This document shows positions 10,650-23,344 of a stretch of 64,000 nt of DNA, one piece after another. Below the pieces are notes generated by a model, which did not search any database, was not told the origin of the DNA, and saw only the letters and a program-made list of their open reading frames with translations. How positions within the stretch are numbered: the stretch's first letter is position 1; every line of letters starts with the position of its first letter. Made by a program: the position numbers and the translations under genes. Where the stretch lies: contig NC_089273.1 in the NCBI RefSeq assembly GCF_963678975.1, positions 28,711,073 to 28,775,072 on the forward strand, written 5' to 3'. The DNA comes from Dysidea avara. Taxonomy: Eukaryota; Porifera; Demospongiae; Dictyoceratida; Dysideidae.

Positions 10650-13470
10650 CCATGGTGGTTTCTTTGTAACTGAACACTCTACAAGGTGACTTCTTCTAAT
10701 TGCTCTCTCTACAGGGTGAATTGTTTGTAGCTGAACGATCTACAAGGTAACTTCTTCTAGCTGATCTCTCTACAGGGTGATGTGTTTGTAGCTGAATTCT
10801 GTATAGGTGATTTGTTTGCAGCTGAGCTCTTTACAGAATGGTTTCTTTGTAGCTGAACTCTCTAAAAGGTAACTTCTTCTAACTGATCTTTCTACAGGGC
10901 AATTTGTTTCTGGCAGAATTTTCTACAGGGTGATTTCTTTGCAGCTGAACTCTCTACATGGTGGTTTCTTTGTAGCTGAACTCTCTACAAGGTAACTTCT
11001 TCTAACTGATCTTTCTACAGGGTGATTTGTTTGTAGCTGAACTATCTACAAGGTAATTTCTTCTAGCTGATCTCTCTACAGGGTGATTTGTTTGTAGCTG
11101 AATTCTGTACAAGTGATTTGTTTGCAGCTGAGCTCTTTACAGAATGGTTTCTTTGTAGCTGAACTCTCTACAGGGTGATTTGTTTGTAGCTGAAATCCCT
11201 ACAAGGTAACTTCTTCTAGCTGATCTTTCTACAGGGCGATTTGTTTGTAGCTGAGTTCTCTACAGGGTGTTTGTTTGCAGCTGAATTGTCTACATGGTGG
11301 TTTCTTTATAGCTGAACTCTCTACAAGGTGACTTCTTCTAGCTGATCTCTCTACAGGGTGATTTGTTTGTAGCTGAACTCTCTACAAGGCGATACTTCTA
11401 GGTGATCTCTCTACAGGATTCCTTGTTTCTAACTGAACTCTCAACAGGGTGATCTGTTCATAGCTGAACTTTCTACTGGGTGATTTGTTTGCAGCTGAAC
11501 TCTCTAAATGGTGGTTTCTTTGTAGCTGAACTCTCTACAATGTGACTTGTTTCTAGCTGATCTCTATACAGGGTGACTTGTTTCTAGCTGAACTCTCTAC
11601 AGGTGATTTGTTTGTAGCTGAACTCTCTACATGGTGGTTTCGTTGTAGCTGAACTCTCTACAAGGCAACTTCTTCTAGCTGATCTTTTTACACTACATAT
11701 TTGTTTGTAGCTGAGTTCTCTACAGGGTGATTTGTTTGCAGCTGAACTCTCTACATGGGAGTTTCATTGTAGCTGAACTCTCTACAATGTGACTTCTTCT
11801 AGCTGAACTCTCTACAGGGTTACTTGTTTCTAGCTGAACTCTCTACAGGTGATTTGTTTGCAGCTGAACTCTCTACATGGTGGTTTCTTTGTAGCTGAAC
11901 TCTCTACAAGGTAACTTCTTCTAGCTGATCTTTCTACAAGGTGATTTGTTTGTAGCTGAATTCTCTACAGGGTGATTTATTTGCACCTTAACTCTCTACA
12001 AGGTGACTTCTTCTAGCTGAACTCTCAATAGAGTGATTGATTTTTTTTGCAGCTGAACTCTCTACATGGTGGTTTCTTTGTAACTGAGCTCTCTACAGGG
12101 TGATTTGTTTGCAGCTGAACTCTACATGGTAGTTTTTTTGTAGCTCTACAATGTGACTTCTTCTAGCTGAACTCTCTACAAGGTGACTTGTTTCTAGCTG
12201 ATCTGTCTACAGGGTGACTTGTTTCTAGCTGAACTCTCTACAGGTGATTTGTTTGCAGCTGAACTCTCTACATGGTTTATTTCTTTGTAACTGAACTCCC
12301 TGCAAGGTGACTTCTTCTAGCTGATCTCTCTACAGGGAGATTTGTTTGTAGCTTAACTCTCTACAGGTGATTTGTTTGCAGCTTAAATCTCCACATGATG
12401 GTTTCTTTGTAGCTGAACTCTCTACAAGGTAATTTCTTCTAGCTGATCTCTCTACAGGCCGATTTGTTTGTAGCTGAACTCTCTACATGATGGTTTCTTT
12501 GTAGCTGAACTCTCTACAAGGTGATTTCTTCTATAGCTGATCTTTCTACAGGGTGATTTGTTTGTAGTTGAACTCTCTACATGATAGTTTCTTTGTAGCT
12601 GAACTCTCTACAAGGTAACTTCTTCTAGCTGATCTCTCTAGAGGACAATTTGTTTGTACCTGAACTCTCACATGATTGTTTCTTTGAAGCTGAACTCTCT
12701 ACAAGGTGATTTCTTCTAGCTGATCTTTCTACAGGGTGATTTGTTTGTAGCAAAACTCTCTACAAGGAAACTTCTTCTAGCTGATCTCTCTACAGGGAGA
12801 TTTGTTTGTAGCTGAACTCTCTATACATGATTTGTTTGTGGCTGAATTCTCTACATGATGGTTTGTTTGTAGCTGAACTCTCTACAAGGTAACTTCTTCT
12901 AGCTGATCTCTTTACAGGGTGAATTGTTTGTAGCTGAACGATCTACAAGGTAACTTCTTCTAACTGATCTCTCTACAGGGTGATTTGTCTGTAGCTGAAC
13001 TCTCTACAAGGAAACCTCTTTTAACTGAGCTCTGTACAGGGTGAATTGTTTGTAGCTGAACTATCTACAAGGTAACTTCTTCTAGCTGATCTCTCTACAG
13101 AATGATTTGTTTGTAGCTGAACTATCTACAAGGTAACTTCTTCTAGCTGATCTCTCTACAGGGTGATTTGTTTGTAGCTGAATTCTGTATAGGTGATTTG
13201 TTTGCAGCTGAGCTCTTTACAGAATGGTTTCTTTGTAGCTGAACTCTCCACAAGGTAACTTCTTCTAGCTGATGTATCTACAGGGTCACTAGTTTGTAGC
13301 TGAATTCTCTACATGGTGGTTTCTTTGTAACTGAACTATCTACAAGGCGACATCTTCTAGCTGATCTTTCAACAGGGTGATTTGTTTGTAACTGAACTCT
13401 CTACAGGGTGATTTGTTTGTAGCTGATCTCTATACAGGTTACTTATTTCTAACTGATCTCTGTTCAGGGT
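10650..13470 (+). repeat. 31-bp minisatellite array S3
   Basis: About 90 monomers of the same 31-bp family, more mixed than S2 and without an obvious long higher-order period. It terminates in two copies of GGATGACTGCTCTATTAG-like sequence at 13470-13505, where the minisatellite grades into the CTCTANTAGAG motif of the body. Confidence 0.93.
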
Positions 13471-13675
13471 GACTGCTCTATTAGGATGACTGCTCTATTA
13501 GAGTATCTCGATCTCGCACTTGCTACACCAAGTTGGATTTTGTGTTATAACTCCGTGGCTTTTAAGTCTGATTCTTCTACACCATTGAAGAGCCTTTCTA
13601 AGATGATAACTCCATCTGTACAGCAATGTTCAAAGCATTACCCCAAGTGGTTTATCTGGTAGGCGTGGCAAGCAT

Positions 13676-13702
13676 AATAATAATAATAATAATAATAATA
13701 AA
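13676..13702. repeat. (AAT)n microsatellite within composite body
   Basis: Run of AAT trinucleotides inside the otherwise conserved body of composite 3; absent from the other five copies. Confidence 0.9.
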
Positions 13703-14336
13703 ATAAAATAATAAAAAATTAGCTAATCTCGATTGCGTAATTGTTACACACTGTTGATTTTTTCACTGTATCTTCCTGGTTTTTAGCTCGATTTCTTTCA
13801 AACCACAAAAGGTTTGAGGTTCAATAGTTAACCTATCCACCCACTGATTTTCAGCTTCTTCCCATACGCGGTTTACCCTGTAGGCGTGACAACATATTGG
13901 TGTTATTTTTCGTGCATAATCGCTCATAACTCTTTGCCTGTTTATGATATTCCAGCCAAAGTTGGTACAGAGATGCGCCTTTATACCCCCCTTCTGTGTG
14001 CCAAATGTCAAGGCAATGGGATAACGCGTTCGCGTTTTATAGCAGTTTTTGTAAATGTGCGAAAAGAGGAAGAAAAATAAGAAAAAAAAACCCGAAGAAA
14101 CTAAGCCAATTTTTGAAGTCGCATATCTCAGGAATTCCTGAAGCGATTTCGCTCAAATTTGGAATGTGGAGTACTGAAGTTGGAGGGAATGTACACAGCA
14201 AAATTTATCTTGTTTCATCAAGGCAGCACAGAGCTACGGAGGTGCGAAAATTGCGTTTTGTTTCTTCCTGTCAATATACTCACGGGGTTGCGAGCCGGCT
14301 TCTTGGGCCGCACGACACACTACCGTGTGTCTTGAT

Positions 14337-14503
14337 TCCACAGAAATTTATTGGAAACAATTTGGTTTGTAATGTAAACACTTCGAATCCTGGGGTTGGA
14401 GGGATTTTTTCCTTACTTTGGCCCCTTTTCTGTTACACCTTTTCAGCTATAAGTCACTAAGTCTAAGTCCTTGAAATTAGGTTAGGTAATCCTAAGGCTG
14501 CAG
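14337..14503. other. Tandem-unit 'head' fragment between two insertions
   Basis: AAATTTATTGGAAACAATTTGG resembles the head of the tandem unit at 7853, so this 167-bp stretch is probably a remnant of the old repeat left between composite 3 and the BEL element. No gene seen. Confidence 0.5.
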
Positions 14504-14508
14504 CACAT

Positions 14509-14693
14509 TGTCGTGGTAAGGACGTATAGGTTCGCCTTCAGGAAAGATTACCTCGGATTGGCTCGCCACGAGTGGATACAACTCTCAATACTCTAATTAA
14601 AGCCCTAAGCACCCGTGATTGCATACGTCATACAATACATAATACATGCGCACAACACATTGCTACTATTAATAGGTCAGTCAATTCTCTACA
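14509..14693 (-). repeat. 3' LTR of BEL element
   Basis: 185 bp, TG...CA; pairs with 20698-20882. A purine-rich CCCGGGAGGA (on -) directly precedes it and is the likely polypurine tract. Confidence 0.95.
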
Positions 14694-17600
14694 TCCTCCC
14701 GGGCGCGGTTGAGAGTATCCGCCCATTCAGATATTTGACGTAGTGCCTTCACGGCAGCTCTTCTTCTGGGGCGATCACTATGTATAGCTGGATTATCTCC
14801 TGACTCTGGTTGATCTGGCTTACTGTAAACAGTCTCAGTTGGAAGTTCTTCATTATCAGTGTTTGACACTTCTAAAGGATATAATTTAACAATTGGACGT
14901 GATGTCCTATGGTTGCCTATTCTGATATTTGCAGCACGAATGTAGCCATCCTTTCCTTGAATGAGGTCTTCTACGATTGCCAGTTTCCAATACAGTCTAG
15001 CTTTTTCATCATGGACTATCACTACGTCGCCTTTCTTAATGACTTGCTGGTTGTGTCCTGAAGATTTATGAAATTCCCTCAAAGAGGTGAGGTACTCACT
15101 CTTCCAACGCATCCAAAATTGCTTGATGACTTGTGTCTGTTTGTCTACCCGTTTCCTGATCATACTTGAAGTGAGGAAGTCTGGATCATCAGAATCATCT
15201 ACATCTTTTAGATCATGGGGAATCATCTGCACTCTTCTACCATACAACAAATAGGATGGTGTGAGGGGTTCGGGATCTGAGAGATCAGAAGAAACATGGG
15301 TAAGAGGTCGATCATTCAACATTGCCTCCACTTCAACAATGATTGTTTCCAGTTGCTCCCGTGATATGTATGCTCGTCCCAATGTCTTCTTCACTGCTTG
15401 CTTCGTAAGTCCTATCATCCTTTCCCAGAAGCCCCCATACCATGGGGCTCGTTTGGGAATGAACTCCCAAGTAACATTCTGACGTTCCAATGTCTCTTTC
15501 AGAGTGTCTGATTGCAATAACTTCTGTATATCCTCCGCGGCGGCAAGAAATGTAGATGCGTTGTCAGAGATCATCTTGCGTGGTAGTGACTTTCTACTGG
15601 AAAACCTTCTAAAGGCCAGCAAGAATGTATCAACAGATAAATCACTTACTACTTCAAGGTGTACTGCTCTTGTTACCGCGCAAGTGAAAAGACAAATGTA
15701 GACTTTCTTCTCCTGTTGTCCTTCCTTGACAAATAAGGCTCCGGTAAAGTCCACACCGGTGATGGTAAAGGGTGGAGCTTCAGTAACCCTGATCTTTGGT
15801 AGTGGTGGTGGGTCTGGGGCTCTGTAAGGCTTACCAATGAGCTTCCTGCAGGGAACACAGTGTCTCAATACACTCTTAACACACTGCCGTATTGCTGGTA
15901 TCCAGAAAATCTGGCATAGGGCAGTAACAGTTGTATTCACTCCTCCATGATACAAGTTCTTGTGAGTGTCCTTTACAATCAGTTTGGTGACGGGATGCTT
16001 CTTGGGTAGGAGGTAGGGAAACTTGCTAAGATCTGATATCGGTGCATTATGTATTCGTCCTCCACAACGGATTAACTTCTTGTCATCAATAAATAATCTA
16101 AGCTGTTTGACTAAGTGAGGACATTTGGAAGATGTTGAGGATGTCTTGAGCAGGTAAGCAAGTTCTTCTGGAAAACTACTGTGTTGCACTGCAATGATCA
16201 AACGTCTACGTGCATCAGACAATTCAGTTCTAGTAAGCAGACCAGAAAGTTTGGGGTTTAACTTGCGAAGATTGTGAATAAAGCGGTAGATGTAAGCAAT
16301 GGTGCCCAACAAACGATTAATGTGACTGTACCGTGAAGCATCAATGACTGTGAGTAGATTAGTTCGATCTTTCAATGAAGACATGGTAGTGGAGGGTATA
16401 AATTCTGTAGCTTCAGTCACTACTAGATCAAGAACATTGATAGGTGTCCAGGTTGGCCAATTGGAAGTGTTCAACAACCATTGTGGACCATGTATCCATA
16501 ACTCAGATGACGTCAATTGCTCTGTGGATATTCCCCTGGTAAGGAGATCTGCGGGGTTATCGGATGAGGGTGTAAATGACCAAACTGTTGAAGGAAAACT
16601 CTTCAGAATTTCAGTTACTCGTTGGTGTACAAAGGAGTTGGAATGGCTACCATTGTTTATCCAATGGAGAACTATTTGACTATCTGTCCAGAGGTGTACT
16701 GGAATGAGGTGCTGGCTGGCTGAAATTGCAGCTTGAACTAATTTTGCCACTTTGGTAGCAGTAACAGCAGCCATCAACTCCAGTTTAGGTAGAGTCAAAG
16801 CTTTGATGGGAGCTACACGGCTTTTGGACATGACAAATGAGATGTTGTTGTCACTGCAGAGATAAACAATAGCACCATATGCCTTAGTGCTGGCATCAGC
16901 AAACACATAAAGATGATCTATAACTTTGTCTGATAGGATAGGGAAGTAGGCTCTTGGAATAGTTATGTTAGAGAGCTCGAGGATGTCACTGCGTATTCGA
17001 ACCCATTTCTCTTGAAGTTCTTCATGAAGTGGAGTGTCCCAGGATCGTTTCTGTTGCCATACTTCTTGTAGTAGTATCTTGGCACGGATAGTAACTGGAG
17101 TAGCCCATCCTAAAGGATCAAAGATTAATGATGAATCTTGAAGAACACTACGTTTGGTTATGATGTTACTTGAAGGCAGTGACTTGGGAGCCAGTGACAT
17201 TGTATCTGTACATGTATTCCAGAGGAGACCAAGGATCTGGACAGTGGTATTGTGGTCGATGGTCTTATTGGCAGTAGCAATCTGTTGTAGTGTGATACTG
17301 TTTGATGCCCAAGACCTTAGGTTGAAATTAGCTTGTTGCATGAAGTTCCTTGCTTGTGTGTAGTATTCAAGGAGTTGAACCTCAGTGTCACACCCGGATA
17401 TGATATTGTCGAAATAGATATTGCGCTGAATGTCTTCGGAAACACATGAACGAAATGTGCGAAGGTGTAGATCAATAGTGGCATGTAACATGAATGGAGA
17501 ACTGGCTGTGCCAAATGGAACAGATGTAAAACGAAAAGTCTGGAGTAAACTGTCAGGGTTCTCAGGTTGCACTGGCCACAAGAAACGAGTAAAATTTCTG

Positions 17601-18513
17601 TCGTCTTCGTGTAATCTGACATGAAGAAAGGCCTTCTCAATGTCTGTTGACAGGGCATACTTGTGTAAACGAAAGCGCAACAGAATGGAACAGAAATCAT
17701 TCAAGAAAGGAGGTCCCACCTCTAGGCAATCATTCAGGCTTGCAGCAGAGGAGCTCTCACGGCAGCTACAGTCATATACAATGCGAATAGGAGTTGTTTG
17801 AGAGTCCTTCTTGATGGGATGGTGGGATAAGTAGTATACTGACAGTTCAGGAGTAGAAAAGGAGTGAGTGTCATTGACCCTTTCAATAAAACCACGGCGT
17901 TCCTGTTCCATTAGAATGTTGTCATACACTTTCAGTAATTGTGGATTTTGCCTTAACCTCGTGAGTAAACTGTTAGTTCTTCCCTTACAGATGTTGTAAT
18001 TCGATGGTAGGTGTGGTTTGTCATCTTTCCATGGGAATTTGGCTGTATAAGTACCATCCGGTAGCTGATAGATGTTGTTAGATTGGTAGGATCTGAGAAA
18101 GCTGGAACCACATTCATGAGTGTCTGTACCACTGGCTTCTATTGACCAAAGCTGTTGCAAATCAATCTCCTCTGGTGTAGTGGTAAATTGAAGCAGGATA
18201 GACATTGGTAATTGGGTAGACGATAAAGGTAGAGGTCCAGATAAAAGATAGCCAAGTTGAGATTGCTGCGCTGTGGGACCGTTTCCTCTAATGATGTGGT
18301 CCTGTACAAATGACCAGTAATAGTCCACTCCAATTAGAATAGAGACTAAAAATTCATCACTATCTGTAACGGGATTTGCAAGCTGCAGCCCTTTCAAATG
18401 TGGTAAGCTCTCTAATTCCACTACACAGGAATTCTGAATAGGAGAGGCTATCTGTGGAACTATGAGGACAGAATTAGGAACAAGATCCCGGTAAGCGTCT
18501 GTATCTGGATAGT
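14681..18513 (-). CDS. pol: BEL/Pao Pol: protease C-term, RT, RNase H, integrase
   Basis: Open frame of about 1270 codons; the first listed codon at 18421 is GTG, and the frame is open further upstream, so there is no real start and Pol must be made from Gag-Pol. In numbering from 18421: end of the aspartic protease region to ~80; RT ~200-390 with the palm motif YFDN (~336) in the place of YxDD; RNase H ~500-640 with FADAS, LPKLELMA and WTDSQ carrying the D-E-D residues; integrase HHCC zinc domain ~820-858 (H-4-H and CVPC); integrase core with D~892 (GVDFTG), D~953 (ISDN) and E~1000 (GGFWERM); a C-terminal DUF5641-like domain (~1150-1190). The stop lies inside the 3' LTR. The frame differs from gag, so there is a one-base shift near 18480-18510. 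The catalytic residues otherwise look intact. Confidence 0.93.
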
Positions 18514-20523
18514 AGCTACTCCTAAAGTCTGAAATGATGGCGAGTCATTGCCAAATGAAGACAGAGCTACTTGTGTAGTGGTGGATGGCACAATGTTGAG
18601 TTTGTTAGCTAGTTCTGAACAAATAAATGAGCGTTGTGCTCCTTCGTCAAAAAGAATGTTGGCATTCAGGCATGTACCACCACCAATAACAGGAGTTATA
18701 GCAGTCTTGAGTAAACAAATAGTACGGTGGGAATCAGGAATGAGCAATGATGTGACTGGTGTAGCATTAGTGGTAGGTGAAGGAATAGGTTGTGGCACAA
18801 TAGGTTGATGAGTGATCTGAGGTATGGCCCTTGGTTCAACTGTTCTATGGTCACTGTTGCACAAGCTTGTATGATGTTTTCGCTTGCAGTTTCTACATCG
18901 AAATTTTGAATTACATTGTGAGACTTTATGCTTGGCAAGACAGTTATAGCACAAGCGACCTTGCTTCACAATCTCCAGTCGTCTTTGATGATCTGTTACA
19001 GTAGTGCACTGGTGAGCTGCATGGGGTCCCTTGCAATATACGCATGATGGTGCTAACTTAGGTTTGTTACCCTGAAGTTTGGTACTCACTACAAAGGCAG
19101 CTGTAGAATGGGGCTGAGACTTGTATAGATCATCGTTACCGGATTCTAGAATTCGAATTTCCTTCAGGATAGAACACATTAGCTGAGAAAATGTCCATTC
19201 TGAGGTAGTGGCTTCTCTTGCTAGATTCTGTCTGATCTCTTTTGGCAGCTTACCAAGAATAATAGGCACAATCAGGTCACCGTATGTTTCTTCAGATTTT
19301 CCCAGTGAGGAAAGGCCACGGGAGTGGCTCTCAATAGTATCATGAAACACATGCAGACTAGTCAGGTTGTTAGCTGGTCTTGGTATCTCAAGTAAAGCCT
19401 TCATGTGTGCAGCAGTCACCTTGTGAGGCTGACCAAAACGATCTTGTAAAATGGCTGCTGCATGTGAATAGTTATGGTCAGTAAGGGGGAACCCTTCAAT
19501 TGTCCTAGCTGCATCTCCTTCAAGCTGTGCCTTAAGATAATTGAACTTTTGTACTCCTGTTAGATTGGGATTTAGATCAATTGCAGCTTGGAAGGAGTCC
19601 CAAAAGGTTAGCCAATGTAGAGGATTTCCTGAGAATGTTGGCAGGGTCAGTTTGGGTAACCTACACATAGCAAACTGTTGAGATTGAGTGTGACCTGCTG
19701 CTCTTATTGGGTGTGTGGTTGATACGGTATTGATAGTGGGAATTCCAGCTAAGCTTGTAGAGTTGCTGAGTCTAAGGTTCTGGGTTGATAATGATGGCAA
19801 TAACAGACTTGGGTCTCCTGCTAGACTAGATGATATAGGGCTGCCAGCATTCGTAACTGTTGGAATTAAGGGGGGAGGCCCTGAACCATAAACATAGCTG
19901 ACAGATGTGAGTGAGATAGGTGAAGTTGAATGTGACGAGAATGAGTCTAGTGTTGGGAGTGTCAGTGACGAGGTTGGTACCAAACTACTAGGAGTTCCAA
20001 AACTAGCATTTACCACTGGTGCATAACTGATGGTGTTCATTACTGGTGTATCATGAGTAGTACATAACACTGGGGTGTCACTAGTGACAGTTGTAAAAGG
20101 TGTATCACAAGAACCAGTTGGTAATGTGCTAGTTATATCACTCACAACCTCCTTGTCTGGTCCTTGTATTGTAGCTTCACTTGATCCTTGCTGTTAGGGA
20201 GTAGCAGAACGATTTTCCCGCTGGAATAGGTCCACACGTTTGTTTAACTCATTAACTTTCTCCATTATGGTGTCGTGTAGCTCCTCTGAATCCATAATAG
20301 CTTCTTCTAACTTCGTAGATTCTTGTATCAGTTCGAAAATCTGTTCATCAAGTGCCACAATCTGCTCCTTCTTCTTCTCTAACTGAGTAACAGCGGTGTT
20401 TAAATAAGTGACGACAAGTTCATCGAGTTCTGTGGCTAGAGTTTCTACCACTTTGCCAAAAATTCGTGTCACGTGGGAGCGGTATGCTCTTCGAGAAGTC
20501 CGTAGTCGAGTTAACCTTTTCAT
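18460..20523 (-). pseudogene. gag: BEL/Pao Gag-protease with in-frame stop and 3' frameshift
   Basis: The ATG at 20521-20523 begins MKRLTRLRTSRRAYRSH, a typical BEL Gag N-terminus, followed by a charged coiled coil (TQLEKKKEQIVALDEQ...). An in-frame TAA at 20194-20196 interrupts it; the same frame then stays open to 18460. Downstream are a Ser/Thr/Pro-rich spacer, a DUF1759-like capsid region (FSGNPLHWLTFWDSFQ), three zinc knuckles (CVYCKGPHAAHQC, CYNCLAKHKVSQC, CRNCKRKHHTSLC) and the start of an aspartic protease (ILFDEGAQRSFI). The frame leaves Pol inside the protease, so active protease would need a frameshift. One nonsense change plus one indel would explain both breaks; programmed recoding is possible but I see no slippery heptamer I would defend. 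Confidence 0.88.
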
Positions 20524-20683
20524 CGTCGTAGTCCACTGAAAATAAATACAAACGGCAAACAACTATGAAGTGAATCGGGGTGCTTGCCTCTTCTGGCACC
20601 GTTAGTAGAGCCAATATGCCACGATGCCACAGCGTTTACGCCTGGGGTTATGAATCGGCTTCAATGGACGACAGAGTTCCATC

Positions 20684-20697
20684 ACAGCACCAGAGAA
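20684..20697 (-). promoter_or_regulatory. Candidate primer-binding site of BEL element
   Basis: On (-), TTCTC follows the 5' LTR and then TGGTGCTGTGATGG. TGG matches the CCA end of a tRNA. I cannot name the tRNA from sequence alone. Confidence 0.4.
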
Positions 20698-20882
20698 TGT
20701 CGTGGTAAGGACGTATAGGTTCGCCTTCAGGAAAGATTACCTTGGATTGGCTCGCCACGAGTGGATACAACTCTCAATACTCTAATTAAAGCCCTAAGCA
20801 CCCGTGATTGCATATGTCATACAATACATAATACATGCGCACAACACATTGCTACTATTAATAGGTCAGTCAATTCTCTACA
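20698..20882 (-). repeat. 5' LTR of BEL element
   Basis: 185 bp; differs from the 3' LTR by two transitions (CTCGG/CTTGG and TACGTC/TATGTC). Followed on the outer side by the CACAT target duplication. Confidence 0.95.
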
Positions 20883-20887
20883 CACAT

Positions 20888-22485
20888 GTTGCTGTCAGAC
20901 CTTCAGTGCTGGTCACTGTAAAAGCACTTATGACAATAACAACTTTTTTGTAATTGGTTATGTCTATTCAATCAACACTGCCAAAGTACCATCAGGGTAT
21001 TGTAAGGCTGGTTAACACTTTTTATGAGAATGTACAAACCTCATGATCCCTAAAGTGTGATAAGTTTTAGAATCTAGAGAAATACATAATATTATAGAAA
21101 GGTATTGTAATGTTGCCAGACATCACCTTAGTTACCATTAGTATTTTTGCTTGTTTATGCTGTGATGAGGTAGCTACTGATTGGAATATGATATCTAAAG
21201 TTTTTGGTTTCTTAGTGTGTGGATTGATTAAATTAATGCATAGGTCATCATTTCATGTAATCAGGAAACCCATAAGCATGTAATTCTTAACGTTTTGGGT
21301 ATCTATTACATTGAGATGTTGATCACATTCTGATCAGGTTATCATTCCCCTTAAACATGATCTATACTATAATTATGTAACTATGCATTTAGTGCTCTAC
21401 CATAACTTCACTTTAACATTTTTAGTGGCAACTAAAATAGAGTGGCTATTTTATAGAAATTCTAAATCAAAGTGTTCATCAATTATGTACATGCACGTTT
21501 TGTCCCTATGTTAATTCATAGCTGCTGAACTACTATGTGTATAAACATACAGACAGAAGATTATATTCAATAGAGCATTTACAAGAAGTGTGTGGTAGCT
21601 ATTACCTGTACAATATCACTGTACAGTGATAAACAATAATTTAAAAAGAACAATGCCATTGCTTGCTGCCAACCAATGCTTATTGAGAGCTTAGGTTTTC
21701 TGTTGCATTATTCTGACATGTTCCCTTAAATATTCAACACTTTATGACGTGATGACTGTTATATTAGATGTATATCTATAAAATCAAAGAATTGTAATGA
21801 AATGGTAAGTTTTGAATTGCATAATATGTAGAATCCCACAGATGCTCTGTGGCTATATAGCTCAGCTTGTGATGGAGAACTGTTATTGAATAAGTGCAAG
21901 CACTCTATTAAACAGATTAAGGTGTTACAGTGGTCCCTCTATCATACCTGAAGTCATTGTACCCTAGATGTGTTTAGATAATAGAAACGTTCAGAATAAA
22001 TGAAGCCTATACATTATAAAAATGCTCTAATAGAACAAACACTTTAGGCAAAATACTCTAATAAAGTGATACTTCCACAGTTTGGATAACAAAGCATTCA
22101 GATTATTGATCACTAGATAATGAAGGGACCACTGTTACTCTATTTGTGTTATGTTAATGTGGTCCCCTCATTACTTAACATTGTGAGCTCTTAATGTGAA
22201 AACAGTGCATTGTTAGAGATACCAAGGTGCAACTGACAGACTAGAGCAAGGTTTATAGTCACGTTGGCATGCATTCATCACCTCAGTTACCATTAATACT
22301 TCTTTTGTGGCTGTTTATGCTGTAGCTACCAATAGGTACCTAAAGTTTTGTGTATATTAATCACATTCATGTAGAAGTTATTATTCCACTTAAAACTATA
22401 GGAATGCGATTGCTACCTAAAGGTTTGTGCACTTAGTATATTGATCACATTCATGTATATTGATCACATTCATGTATATATATAT
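20888..22485. repeat. Ancient tandem units 3-4 (non-coding)
   Basis: 20930-21520 matches the head at 7850-8560 and 21550-22250 matches the tail at 9230-9890. From 22255 the head restarts (CATCACCTCAGTTACCATTAATACTTC versus 8104). The copy is interrupted by composite 4 and resumes after 27627 (CATTCCACTTAAAACTATAGG at both 22388 and 27636). No gene seen. Confidence 0.7.
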
Positions 22486-23344
22486 ATCAAGACACACGGT
22501 AGTGTGTCGTGCGGCCCAAGAAGCCGGCGCGCCACACCGTGAGTATATTGACAGGAAGAACGAAAACGTCATTTTCACACCTTTGTATCTCGGTGATCAC
22601 TTATCTGATTGGAACCAAATTTGCTACACAGTTGCCCGCCAGCCAAGGGAGTCTACATTCCAAATTGGAAGGAAATCGCTCCAGCCATTTCCGAGATACG
22701 AGCTGCCAAAGTTTCGTTTTTTTTCTTCGTTTTTTTTTTTCTTCTTCGTCTTTTCGCACACTTGCAAAAATTGCTATAACAAGCAAACGCGTACTCCGAT
22801 CGCCTTGAAATTTGGCACACAGAAAGGGAGTCCAAAGGCGAATCCTAGCATCAAATTTGGTACAAATCCGATGAATGGTTCAGGAGTTATGACCGATTAT
22901 TCGCGTAAAACAAGATCGATTTGTTGTCACGCCTACAGGGTAAACCGCTTCATGGAATGAGTTGAAAATTGCTATGTAGATGGAGTAACCATCGTAGGAG
23001 TGCCTTTTGGTGGTTTGAAAGGAATCGAGATAAAGACCACGGAGATATGACACAAAATCCAACCTGTGTCACAATTACGCGATAGATTTTTATGAATAAA
23101 AAAGTATTAGTTTTCACGCCTACTAGGCAAACCGCTTAGAGCAATGAGCTGAAAATCGGTGTATAGCTGGAATGATCTTCATAGAAAGTCCTTGCAGTAG
23201 TACAGAAGAATCGGATTACAAACCACTGAGTTATGATTCGAAAGCCAACTCCGTGTAGCAAATGCGAGATCGAGATACTCTAATAGAACAGTCACCCTAA
23301 TAGAGCATTCGGCTAATTTATTTACTCCATTATAGAATTTTATT

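Larger units (their letters stand above)
9905..14336 (+). mobile_element. Composite minisatellite-bearing element 3
   Basis: Most complete (+) copy: foldback 9905-10227, 5' segment to ~10345 with the CCGGCCTATGGCC palindrome, array 10650-13470, body 13470-14310, terminal hairpin GACACAC/GTGTGTC then TTGAT ending at 14336. A 236-bp TA-flanked MITE is nested at 10394-10629. The flanks are head and tail of the 1.4-kb tandem unit, so this element inserted into that older repeat. Confidence 0.75.
14509..20882 (-). mobile_element. BEL/Pao LTR retrotransposon, near-complete
   Basis: 6374-bp element read on (-). Two 185-bp LTRs (14509-14693 and 20698-20882) start TG and end CA and differ at only two positions I could find. 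They are flanked by the perfect 5-bp target duplication CACAT (14504-14508, 20883-20887). Internal order on (-): gag with coiled coil, DUF1759-like region and zinc knuckles; protease; RT; RNase H; integrase. That order plus the DUF1758/1759-like regions place it in BEL/Pao. A candidate primer-binding site beginning TGGTGCTGTGATGG lies 5 bases inside the 5' LTR. Two lesions (stop in gag, frameshift in protease) make this copy probably non-autonomous, although the LTR identity suggests recent insertion. Confidence 0.95.

Noticed and set aside
14380..14405. tRNA-like CTTCGAATCCTGGGG string
   Set aside because: No cloverleaf arms or A box can be fitted around it.
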